From: Maylandia zebra
Lineage: Eukaryota > Chordata > Actinopteri > Cichliformes > Cichlidae
Assembly: GCF_041146795.1 (NCBI RefSeq)
Contig: NC_135170.1
Location: forward strand, 8,079,533 to 8,143,532
Length of the DNA stretch: 64,000 nt
Direction: 5' to 3'
The notes beneath the pieces are model-generated. The model did not search any database. It saw only the letters and a program-made list of their open reading frames with translations, and had not been told where the DNA came from. A program made the translations under genes and the position numbers. Positions within the stretch are counted from its first letter, which is position 1. The number at the start of each line of letters is the position of its first letter. This document shows positions 11,585 to 21,663 of this stretch, piece by piece.

Positions 11585-11903
11585 CAGCGGTCCCCAACCC
11601 CGGGCCTCGGACCGGTACCGGTCCGTGAGTCGTTTGGTACCGGGCCGCAAGAGTTGAGGCTCAGGTGTGAAATGTATGGTTTTCAGGGTTTTTATCGGTT
11701 TTCAGCGTTATTTTGTTATCGTTTTTATCTTTAACTCGGTCTTCCTGGGTCTTTTCATGTGTGTTATCAATAAATCTTCTTTTTTTCGCTACCGGTACTA
11801 GTTTTATTTTGTTGTATTTTTCCGCGACACCTTAAAGGCCGGTCTGTGAAAATATTGTCGGGCATAAACCGGTCCGTGGCGCAAAAAAGGTTGGGGACCG
11901 CTG
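11585..11903. mobile_element. hAT-type MITE, 319 bp
   Basis: Terminal inverted repeats are CAGCGGTCCCCAAC on the left and its complement GTTGGGGACCGCTG on the right. It is flanked by an exact 8-bp duplication, AGCTACAG (11577-11584 and 11904-11911). The 8-bp duplication and the CAGNG start mark the hAT superfamily. There is no coding capacity. It interrupts the leader of exon 1 of copy A; the empty site can be seen in the sister copies at 12590 and 19955. A fragment resembling its left end occurs near 57444. Confidence 0.93.
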
Positions 11904-12246
11904 AGCTACAGGTAAGCTGTCCATGTGGAGTACAATAGAGGGAGCAAGAAGAGTGAGAATTAGAGGAGGCTGAGGAAGAGGGCGTGGAGGTGAAGAAGTA
12001 GGACGAAGAGGACGACAAGGACAAGGAGGTGAAGTTAGAGGAAGAGGACAAGGAGAAGCAAGAGGAGGACGAGGAGGGGGAGGAGGAAGGGTAAGAAGAG
12101 TAAGAAATATAATTACTGATGACATCACAGCTACAATAGTGGACCATGTAATCAACCATGGAATGACCCTGAGGGAAGCTGGCCAACGGGTTCAGCCTAA
12201 CTCGAGCCGCTACACTGTAGCAAGCTAGTGCATTGGGTGCTTATTA

Positions 12247-13533
12247 CAGTTTTTTCTGAATGCTTAAACCCTAACTGTGATTCCTGTAGCACAATCTCTA
12301 AAACTATTCAGACTTATAGCAAAACCACTCACTGAGTTTGCAAAACGAAAAGCACAAAAACTGCTTTGCACTCAGTTTGCAATTTTGTAACACACACTTT
12401 GCAAAACTGTAGGCACAATTCACTGCACAACACTCAATTACCAAATTTCCAACACACTCCTAGCAAAAGTATACACATGTATGGCTATCATTAACACTAA
12501 TTTGCCAACTGTCTGGCACACTTTCACATATGAAAACTTTTTTAGATAATTAGTTCACTTTGCAATCAGCCTAAGCACTATAATACAGGTAAGCTGTGTG
12601 TGCGGAGTGCAATGGAGGGAGCAGAAAGAGTGAGAAGTAGAGGAGGCCGAGGAAGAGGACGTGGAGGTGAAGAAGTATAGGATGAAGAGGACGACAAGGA
12701 CAAGGAGGAGCAAGAGGAAGACGAGGAGGGGGGGGAGGAAGATGAGGAGGGGGGAGAGGAAGGGTAGGAAGAGTAAGAAATAGAATTGCTGATGACATCA
12801 GAGCTACAATAGTGGACCATGTAATCAACCGTGGAATGACACTGAGGGTAGCTGGCCAACAGGTCCAGCCTAACTCGAGCCGCTACACTGTAGCAAGTAC
12901 CATAAGGACATCTTGAAATGAGAATCGGTTAGTACCGTCACTTCGCACAAAGATTTGTAGCACTGCCATATGCCAATGAGAAACACACCAATACCATTGA
13001 TGTAAAAATACTGAAATTGTTACTTTACAGAATTGCTAGATGACCAGATGCTGGGGGCAGAGGAAGCATGTTCACTGCAGACCAAGTAACCCATATAGTC
13101 ATTATGGCGATTGCAAATAATCCTATACTTGGAAATAAACACTTGTGTTTGTTTTGATGTGTTTGAATAAACACCAGTACTTGAAGTTTGGATCCCTCTA
13201 TGCTTATGGATTTATGACAGAAGTATGAGCTCAAACTGACATAGCCTACCTTGTGCACAGAGAAAGCAAAAGCCAGATGTGTTTTGTATTCATACCATCA
13301 GTGTGCAGTTGGCGCATTGTGTGCTTAGTAAATGATGCATGGCTTGTGTGTACTGTTTGATACGGAAACACCATTTTTACGAAGGTGTGAAGAGTTAATC
13401 TAGCTGTGTTTGCTTTTGCAAGAGAACTACAATGTTTTGATTATTGGGTGACAGGTTTTCTTATTTGTGTGAAGAGTTTTGCAAAATTAGCCAATAGTTA
13501 CAAAAAATGTGCTTAAGCAATCAGAAAAAACTG
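12247..13533 (+). mobile_element. IS630/Tc1-like element, copy B (internal deletion derivative)
   Basis: It begins CAGTTTTTTCTGAATGC and ends AATCAGAAAAAACTG, flanked by TA on both sides. The target is inside the tail of copy A. Compared with the 19574 copy, it keeps the leader and exon 1 (about 12610-12900). It also keeps the first intron, a remnant of exon 2 (13030-13120) and the tail, but lacks the rest of exon 2 and all of exon 3 with the catalytic residues. Exon 1 carries stops (for example within the acidic Glu/Asp-rich frame), so no useful protein is expected. With both termini present it could still be moved by an intact transposase such as that of copy C. Confidence 0.85.
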
Positions 13534-13702
13534 TAATGTGATGGCTTGTGTTAACTGTTGGATACGAAAATACCATTTTTACAAAGGTGTGGAGAGTTAA
13601 GCAAGGGTTATTCGCTTTTACAAGAAAACTACAATGTTTTGCTGATTGGGTGAAAAGTTTTCTTATTTGTGTGTAGAGTTTTGCAAAAATAGCCAAAGGT
13701 GA

Positions 13703-15410
13703 CACTCTAACTTCCGTGTCGCTTGGCTGGCTGGTTGTTATGAGAGAATAACTTAAAAATACAATAACTTATATAATATACGCATATTATAACTTATTTC
13801 CCCCACTACTTTTCTCCCTGAAATGGATGTATTGCTTCTTTATAATTTAATTACCCACTTCCCGCATACAGCTGGCCACCAGGAAGGCAACAATGCAATG
13901 CCGACAGATCTAACGAGCAGCTGATTGTAGCTCGCGAGGTTGGTGATTTGATCTCTGCCTGCTCCAGTCTGGATGCCACGTGTCTGAATGTTAAATAGAG
14001 AAGCACTTATGAATAGAAAAAAAGTGTTTGTAAGGGTGAATGTGGCATGTTTTATATAGCACTTTGAGTGCAGGTAGAGTAGTAATAACCATGTCAGACC
14101 CAGTCCATAACAAGTAAAATGAAGGGAAAAAAGTATAATATAATAATATAAAAGTCCTCTGTGAACCAAAACGCACTCTCTTGTTGTCTCTTGTTAACTG
14201 TTTTTAAATTTTACTAATTCAGGAAGTAGATTCTTCTTTTTCAAGGAACCAATAAATTATTCTTTTTTATTTATTTATTAATTATCATTTCTAGCTTCTA
14301 ACACATCTACTGTACTTCTTGGAGGGTGCAGGAGAGCAAGAGCAAGAGATGTCTTGCAGAAATCGCGGAATGGAGGGGACATTATTGTGAATTATCACTG
14401 TTCAAACCAGAGGTTTCACACACTGTGACAAGTGTGCATCCAGGTGGCCGGTACCACAGAAAGCGAATGCTAAAGTGTTTTCTGCCATTTATACTTATGA
14501 TCTATACTGATACCTCTGACTGGATATCGATCAGTGACTGTAAAACAGTTTAGATATCCTGTAGCCTAATAATAATCAACACGTTCTCACTCCCGAGGCG
14601 TAATATTTTACGCTAGGTGAAATCGTCAACATGTTACGCTTCCGGGCATCCAACACGTTCCTAAATGACGAGATCAGAAAAATGAGGAAACATGAGAACC
14701 GTTTTGGAATCCGTCTACACATATTCGTTAATTTTCCTCAACTCGCTTAAGTATGATCCTAACAGCCATAATAACACAATCATATATTTTGTATTTAAGT
14801 TTTTATTTAGTTCTTATGCTGCGATAAGCGTTGTTTTGGTAAGTACGACTGTCGATCCAAATAACATCTGTAACATTAGATAAACTGATGTTACTATAAA
14901 ATGATATCCTGTTATTCCGGTTAAATTGTGATGGTATCTTAGGCTGATGCGTTTGGCATAAGCATAATAAGAACACTGAATAATGTGCTGAGTTAGTAGT
15001 AGTATTAACTCAAAGTTCTTCCCAGAGTTTATTCTCCCTGTTTGTTAAAATAACACTGTACTCTATTACAGAAGACTTTAATTATTGTCGTCAAATGTCA
15101 TACAAAGTAAATATATTAGATTTTAACTTTTTGATTTTGTTTTCCCCATGTACTGTATTACAACCGCTACTAGTACTACTGTTTCTAAAACTAAAGTAGT
15201 ACGAATAATGATAATAATGTATTATTTAGTTTCTTACCTTGTTTCGACTATGCCTATAAAGGGTTTGGTCCGATAATAAATACAGTGATACAAGGATACA
15301 CAGTTGCCCATTTTTATCTTAATTTCTTGTCTGTTTATATTTATTCAAATTCATCAGAAAAAAATATGATATGGAAAACAAAAATGAATGTTTACTCCAG
15401 TTATACATTA
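13703..15410. other. Unrecognised stretch with one repeat-like block
   Basis: No gene recognised. The block at about 14579-14670 (AACACGTTCTCACTCCCGAG and onward) looks to me like the end of a dispersed fish repeat, but I cannot name it or find its other end. The hydrophobic minus frame at 13840-14169 has no family resemblance. Confidence 0.3.
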
Positions 15411-15411
15411 C

Positions 15412-15437
15412 AGTTTTTTCTGATTAAGCACATTTTA
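15412..15437 (-). repeat. Isolated terminus of the IS630/Tc1-like family
   Basis: CAGTTTTTTCTGATTAAGCA followed by CATTTT matches the reversed 3' end of copies B and C (..TGCTTAAGCAATCAGAAAAAACTG) apart from a 4-base gap, and it is preceded by TA. Nothing else of the element follows. It is either a nearly deleted copy or a chance match to a short A/T-rich end. Confidence 0.4.
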
Positions 15438-16148
15438 CGCGCCAGAGATCCCTTAGCTACACCGTGTTTGTTTCTATTTAGCACACCTTCCCGAGTGCCC
15501 TCCTCTCTCTGAATTAATTTATCCCAGCCCTTCTTCTGCTACGTCTATTCATTATCTAAATCTTTTCTTTCCTTTTTCCCCCACTTTTCTCATTTTCTAA
15601 TTTCTCTCGATCCTACAGGTTCACTCTTCCATACCGTGTTCTTGTGGGCCGCTGTCCCTCCACCAGGCTGTCCCATCCAGTGATACTGCTTTTTCTACGG
15701 CTAAATTCGACCAGAACAGAATGACATGTTATTTCTTTATGTTATATCCGTTCTCCACTCCTCGTCCCTCTTCCTCTTCTCTTATGTAATTAAGCAGCCG
15801 TCGTATGTAGCAGTCATTCATTCTCACTGGAAGTCAAGGTCTGCGTTTGTAGTGAAGGAGGACCTCTCTGGTTGTAGTTTTAGATGCCCAAGTCACACTC
15901 CTGGAGCCGACTACAGTCCAGACTACAGTCCAGAAGCGGACCCGCGGCAAACGTGAGAACAATGCATGACGAGGAATGTGTTGTGCGACTACCTGCGCTG
16001 CCGGTTTGCCTCGCGAGTGATGTGTGCAGATGAGGGCGCCATGAGATCGCTTTTGATGGTATACTGCAAAAAATAAAATAAAAATATAATAAAAAGGTAA
16101 ATATCCCATAGCTCATCCGGCAATGGCTCATCCAAAAAAAAAACTGTT

Positions 16149-16149
<1 letters not shown>
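15438..16149. other. Unassigned, locally GC-richer stretch
   Basis: The part at 15850-16050 is richer in CpG than its neighbours and contains the small direct repeat ACTACAGTCC (two copies near 15911 and 15922). I recognise no gene. Confidence 0.3.
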
Positions 16150-16193
<44 letters not shown>

Positions 16194-16202
16194 GTGCGTG
16201 TG

Positions 16203-16259
<57 letters not shown>
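16150..16259. repeat. (TG)n microsatellite with TGCG interruptions
   Basis: About 110 bp of TG dinucleotides with three CG interruptions near 16189-16210. Confidence 0.95.
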
Positions 16260-16261
<2 letters not shown>

Positions 16262-16889
16262 CTATAGGCCTATGTATACATATGTAAATTTAGAAACACA
16301 CACACAAAACCTCCAAGATGGATGAAACAGGCATGACAGAGAATAGCTTAAAAAGGGGACAAAACAAAAAAGGAATGTCCAACTTTTATGAAAACTGACA
16401 TTTCTGATCAACCAGTTCAGTATGAAAACATTGTAGTTAACTTTAAAATTCTTGTGAAATTGACTGCAAGCTGCTCCGGAGGTTGCCTTCATCACTTCAC
16501 AGTCGCAGAGATATGTGACCTGAAACTTTCGATGGATCTGAATGAAAACGCCAGGTTGCTGTAATCAGAAAGAGAAAGAGATTGGTAGTCTAAACAAATT
16601 GCCTAGGGTCCACCAAACATTTTTCTCCAGGGATCTTTAACTTGTTAATCCTGCCATGATCTCACCTGACGGCACGGGACGCTGTAGCTCTCTCCTGCCA
16701 TTGATACCGGCTCGTCATCTTTATGCACAATCTAGAGACGTTATCGTAACGGATATTGAAGATGGATTGCTAGAGAACACCGGTGATTTGATTTCCGAGG
16801 TGGCTACGATGAGGGCCGAGGACGGTCCATTACACAGTTGATACATATTGTTAACTGTACACAAACCTTCAGTGTGCTCTATAGCGAAG

Positions 16890-16976
16890 GGTTTTAGAGG
16901 GAGAGGCATGCAAAGGGCAGCCAATGACAGTTTCGGGCATGCCACGCCCAAAGCGCTCGGAAGTTCTGACGTAATT
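16890..16976. promoter_or_regulatory. Promoter-like block (CCAAT, GC box, CRE-like site)
   Basis: Within 60 bp there is AGCCAAT (16919-16925), a GC-box-like CCACGCCC (16942-16949) and TGACGTAA (16967-16974). They lie in a stretch richer in CpG than the AT-rich surroundings (16640-17200). The combination resembles a CpG-type promoter. I cannot see a convincing first exon on either strand; frames at 16656-16841 (plus) and 17035-16721 (minus) are possible but unrecognised. The site matches are short, so this is a suggestion only. Confidence 0.25.
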
Positions 16977-17253
16977 TTCTTATATATTATTAAATAATCT
17001 GCAGGCTTCATTAAATGTTTTTGCCATATTTTCATATTTCACCGTCGCTTCAAACAAGAATCGTGTTTCACCGCTTATAAGCGGGCAGGAGACTGAGGCG
17101 AAGTCGCCCTGACTGTCAAGCTGCATCCAATTACTGTTGCAGCCCGTAGTGGAATTTCCCCACCGAATACAAGTGTCTAAGCTTGTGTAGCAGCATGGGT
17201 CTTCTTTTAAGCTGGAAACATGGCACACACAAACACCCACACACACATTTCAG

Positions 17254-17299
17254 TAAATGCTGACATTTCTTTTTTACCAAAAAGAAATGTCAGCATTTA
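17254..17299. repeat. Perfect 21-bp inverted repeat with a 4-nt loop (second of two)
   Basis: Bases 17254-17274 are the exact reverse complement of 17279-17299; the loop TACC is at 17275-17278. The geometry (21/4/21) is the same as that of the hairpin at 5512, but the sequence is unrelated. It lies beside a short CA-rich run. Confidence 0.95.
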
Positions 17300-17392
17300 T
17301 TGTCCACAGATTTTGTAGATGGTGTTTTTAGAACCCTACAAAAAGACTCCACTAATCAAACAAAACATTAAGAGCAAGTACTTGACGAGAAT

Positions 17393-17515
17393 GGGAAGGG
17401 AAAACTCTATTTTAACAGGAAGAAACCTCTGGCAGAACAAGGCTCAGGGAGGTGCAGCCATCTGCCACAACAGTTGGGGGTGAGGGGAAGAAGACAGAAC
17501 AAAACCACACTGTGT
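17393..17515 (-). mobile_element. L2-type LINE 3' fragment
   Basis: Read on the minus strand it contains the string of motifs seen near the 3' end of the L2 element at 45805-45885 (CAGATGG, CCCTGAGCC, GTTCTGCCAGAGGTTTCTTC, CTGTTAAAA). It is short and 5'-truncated, and the terminal AATTG repeats are not obvious. Confidence 0.7.
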
Positions 17516-19088
17516 AAGAAAGCCAGAGATTAATAATAACTAATGATTAAATGCAGTGTGATGTAGAAAAATTTATCAAAACTTACAGAATTGCCAATAA
17601 TTCATAAAAACAATAATATACAACATTCAGAATTCATTGATATCAATCACTCCATCAGCTTAAAATATACCTTTTGCTACTGCAAACACAGACATGCAGT
17701 GGTTACTTGAAGCAAGTCTTGCTAAGGCAAAAGTATTGTTTTTCTCCTAATATAAACATTTTCTTTCTATATATATCCATCTACCTCACAGCTCTGTTGC
17801 TGTCAAACTGTGCTGGCACATCTACAGCATTATGTGCTACATCTGCTATTTACAGCAAATGACAAGTATGTGCATGTCATGTCCTTAAGAAACAGGGAAA
17901 ACAATCCAGCAAAGAATGAACCAGGACCTGGAAGGGATGATGTCAAGAAGCCATTCTTAAGGCAGATAAACAGATAAAGCTGGTTTGAGGCTGCATTTAA
18001 ATAGTAGTGTTGGGAATCTTGTAAAGTGTAATCATATTATGAATGTCGAAAAGTGCCATCAGATTTTGATACACCATGCAATGCCATCTAGGGAATGGCT
18101 GGTTGGCACAGGTTAATTTCTTAGCATGATAATCATCCCAAACATACTGCCAGTGCAGTACAATTATATAATTATTGCAGTAAAGTTGTAGCTGAATAGA
18201 AAACCAAACAATGGAACACTATCATTCTCATCATTAATGAAGCAGTGTAGGATCATGCTTGACAGAGAACAGCACAAAAGGTAGCCAACGTACAAAGAAG
18301 AAATCCAATAGTTCTGGAGAAGCAACTTAAAAAAATTACAATAAAGCTTGCCTAAAAAAGTTCAGGCTCTAGATCAATAAATACACATGGTCATACCAAA
18401 TATTAACCTTAAATCTAGTTCAAATTGTATATGTTCTACTTTCATTTATATTTGCATCTCTCACCCCAACTAGTTCTCATTATTCTACTAAATATACAGA
18501 AATGAGATATGGCTCCAAACTTCAATGATTATACAGCATATATCTTAATGACTTTAAAAACAAGAAGTGGGTGTACACGTTTGAAAAATAGCATCACCAT
18601 TCCTGAAGAATCTCTTTGATTTCTGTATTTCTATTTCCATGATGAGCATCAGTAATAAATATAGATTCTCAGACATTTTGTTGCTTGATTTTTTTCTGTC
18701 TACAGCAAATGACTTAACAACAGTTGTTCTATAAATGTTGACATATATGATCCTAAAAAAGGACACCCAGACTGTGCTTCATATTAACTTTGTACTAAGC
18801 TAAGCCTATAATTGTGTTTTTATCATAGCCAATATAGGCCAGCTGGACTCAAATGCTGGACTTGGAATCTCAAAGTTCAGTTTTATTTCCAGTGAAGTCA
18901 GCAACAACACACTGGAAAAATGAGGGAAGCAGTGATCAAAGGGTCCATGGAGAAAAAGAGTCTAAACATCCAGTTATACACAAGAAACTCCTCTCAACTC
19001 GGGTTAGGCTCACCCAACACCAGAGAAAAGAATCCAGGAATCTGTGTAGAAGAGACAAATGGTCAGTATCCAGAAAAAAAACAGGAGC
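17516..19088. other. AT-rich non-coding DNA
   Basis: No gene or repeat family recognised over about 1.6 kb. Confidence 0.4.
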
Positions 19089-19455
19089 AAGATAAGTCAA
19101 AGGAGCTTGCAAAGAAAAGCGTCTGGACTTCTTTAAGTTGCTTGAAGATGTTTCACCTCTCATCCGAGAAGCTTCTTCAGTTCTAAAGTCAAATGGTGGA
19201 GAGTCCCAGATATAAACCTGGTGGGAGTAACCCCCCACAGAGGGACTAAAGGACCCCCTGATGATCCTCTAATCTCCTGACACCCAGTTTCACACCTTGG
19301 CTCAGGCGATTAGAGGATCATCAGGGGGTCCTGATATCTGGGACTCTCCACCATTTGACCTTAGAACTGAAGAAGATTCTCGGATGAGAGGTGAAACGTC
19401 TTCAAGCAACTTAAAGAAGTCCAGATGCTTTTCTTTGCAAGCTCCTTTGACTACG
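19089..19455. repeat. Large inverted repeat, possibly Penelope-like terminal repeats
   Basis: The left arm (about 19104-19275) and the right arm (about 19306-19450) are inverted copies. Both contain GAGAGGTGAAA, AAGAAGTCCAGA, AAAGAAAAGC on the appropriate strand, and then GGTGGAGAGTCCCAGATAT. The left arm has about 35 bp (from AAACCTGGTGGGAG) that the right arm lacks; beyond it the complementarity resumes with GGACCCCCTGATGATCC. From memory, this GAGGTGAAACGTCTTC sequence occurs at the ends of fish Penelope-like retroelements, which often leave inverted terminal copies. No reverse transcriptase is present. The inverted structure is directly visible; the family assignment is uncertain. Confidence 0.55.
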
Positions 19456-19969
19456 ATGACCTGGATGACTGAGAACCTTCACAGACAGGAGCAAGATAAC
19501 AACACAGTGAACCAGTTTCACTAACTGTATAGCTTACCAGTGCACCAAAGACTGACTGCCAGCCATTATATTACAGTTTTTTCTGATGGCTTTAACCCTA
19601 ACTGTGATTCTTATAGCACAATTCCTAAAACTATTAATACTTATAGCAAAACCACTCACTGAGTTTGCAAAACTAAAAGCACAAACACTGCTTTGCACTC
19701 AGTTTGCCATTTTGTAACACACTTTGCAAAACTGTAGGCACAATTCACTGTTCAACACTCTTTTTGCAGAACTTTAAACACAACTCACTGCTTACACTCA
19801 ATTACCAAATTTCCAACACACTCCTAGCAAAATTATACACATGTATGGCTATCATTAACACTATTTTGCCAACTGTTTGGCACACTTTCACATGTGAAAA
19901 CTGTTTTAGATAATTAGTCCACTTTGCAATCAGCCTAAGCACTATAAACAGGCCACAGGTAAGCTGTCT

Positions 19970-21363
19970 ATGTGGAGTACAATGGAAGGAGCAGGAAGAG
20001 TGAGAAGAGTGAGAATCAGAGGAGGCCGAGGGAGAGGACGTGGAGGTGAAGAAGCAAGAGGGTTAGAGGAAGTTAGAGGAAGAGGACAAGGAGGAGCAAG
20101 AAGAGGACGAGGAGGGGAAAGAGGAAGGGTAAGAAGAGTAAGAAACAGAATAACTGATGACATCAGAGCTACAATAGTAGACCATGTCATCAACCATCGG
20201 ATGACCCTGAGGGAAGCTGGCCAACGGGTTCAGCCTAAACTGAGCCACTACACTGTGGCAAGCATCATTAGGACATTTCGAAATGAGAATCGGTAAGTAC
20301 TTTGTAGCACTGCCAGAGAAACACAACAGTACCATACATGCAAAAATACTGAAATTGTTACTTTACAGAATTGCTAGACATCCAGATGTTGGGGGCAGAG
20401 GCAGAATGTTCACTCCAGAGCAAGAGACCCATATAATGAACATGGTGATTGCCAATAATGCAATAAGAATGCGCGAAATACAGCAGCGCATAATTGATAA
20501 TGACACCATCTTTAAAAATATACACAGTGCAAGCATTTCTGCACTAAGTCGTGTACTTGCGCGCCACAGAATAAGAATGAAGCAAATTTACAGAGTTCCC
20601 TTCGAGAGAAACACAGAACGTGTAAAGCAACTGCGATATGACTATGTGCAGGTAAGCTAGTGTCATTGGTTCTGAATTTGGAAGTGCATACTGTAGTGCT
20701 GTGCATGGGCCTGATGTGTTGCATTTGTTTTGTCTTGTCCAGAGAGTGATGGAACTAGAAGCAGATGCAATGGGACATGAGCTACTTTTTGTAGATGAGG
20801 CCGGTTTTAACCTCAGTAAAACCAGGAGACGTGGCAGGAACATTATTGGACACCGTGCCATCATCAATGTCCCAGGACAACGTGGTGGTAACATAACCAT
20901 GTGTTATATAAGCCAAAATGGTGTTGTTCACCATCATGCAACCATAGGCCCATACAACACTGCACACATTATTGCATTCCTGGACACCTTGCATGACATG
21001 CTCACTGTTCAGAGACCAGAGCAGACCCAATATATCATCATATGGGACAATGTTAGTTTCCATAGGGCTGCTTTGGTCCGCAACTGGTTTACAGACCACC
21101 CATCCTTCATGGCACTCAACCTCCCTCCATACTCTCCATTCTTAAATCCCATCGAGGAGTTCTTCTCTGCCTGGCGCTGGAAAGTGTACGACCGTCATCC
21201 TCATCAACAGGTAGCCCTTTTACAGGCAATGGAGGAGGCATGTGGAGATATTGACCAGGCATCATGTCAGGCCTGGATATGGCATTCAAGGAGATATTTT
21301 CCCCGGTGCCTTGGACTGCGATGTGGACAAAATTTTGTGGCCGGACCCAGAAAGACGACATGA
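19970..21363 (+). CDS. IS630/Tc1-mariner superfamily transposase, DD35E, three exons, apparently intact
   Basis: Exons 19970-20292, 20369-20651 and 20743-21363 have canonical GT..AG junctions (CG|GTAAGT, CAG|GTAAGC donors; TTTACAG and TTGTCCAG acceptors). They join in frame to 408 residues (about 404 from the ATG at 19982). The N-terminus is Arg/Gly-rich (GGRGRGRGG, then RGRGQGGARRGRG). A helix-turn-helix region follows (DDIRATIVDHVINHRMTLRE, then AGQRVQP). The catalytic core has LLFVDEAGFN (first D), IIWDNVSFHR (second D) and SPFLNPIEEFF (E), with 35 residues between the second D and the E. The exon structure means expression needs a eukaryotic spliceosome. The role would be cut-and-paste mobility of its own family at TA. 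Family subgroup is inferred only from the spacing. Confidence 0.88.
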
Positions 21364-21663
21364 TGTAGGCTGATTGTCTTTTTTTTTCCTTTTTTTTTTG
21401 TGAAATTCCTATTTTGTGTTCTGACTTTGTCTTGGTTTTGATGAGTGTGAATAAACACCAATACTTGAAGTTTGGATGTTTACATGACAATATGACAAAA
21501 GTGTGACCTCAAATTGACATCTGTACACAAAGAAAGCAAAAGCCAGATGTGTTTTGTATTCATACCATCAGTTTGCAGTTGGCGCATTGTGTGCTTAGTA
21601 AATGATAGCTTGTGTGTACTGTTTGATACGAAAACACCATTTTTACGAAGGTATGAAGAGTTA

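Larger units (their letters stand above)
9591..13702 (+). mobile_element. IS630/Tc1-like element, copy A (dead, hit by three later insertions)
   Basis: It starts CAGTTTTTTCTGAATGC after TA (9589-9590), the same terminus as the copies at 12247 and 19574. Its own sequence continues after each insertion. The Tc1 element at 9879-11478 sits at a TA, the MITE at 11585-11903 sits in the leader of exon 1, and copy B at 12247-13533 sits at a TA inside the tail. After copy B the tail resumes (13536-13702, matching the 3' tail of the 19574 copy) and stops before the last ~45 bp. Exon 1 (about 11922-12225) is recognisable by comparison with 19970-20292, but exons 2 and 3 are missing and the frame is broken. 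Copy A is thus a deletion derivative and the oldest layer of this cluster. Confidence 0.8.

Noticed and set aside
11767-12186. Minus-strand Ser/Pro-rich frames
   Set aside because: Antisense of the purine-rich Arg/Gly exon of the IS630-like copies; the same shadows appear at 12571-12859 and 19942-20335.
13840-14169. 109-codon hydrophobic minus frame
   Set aside because: Could suggest membrane segments, but it is AT-rich chance sequence with no context or family match.
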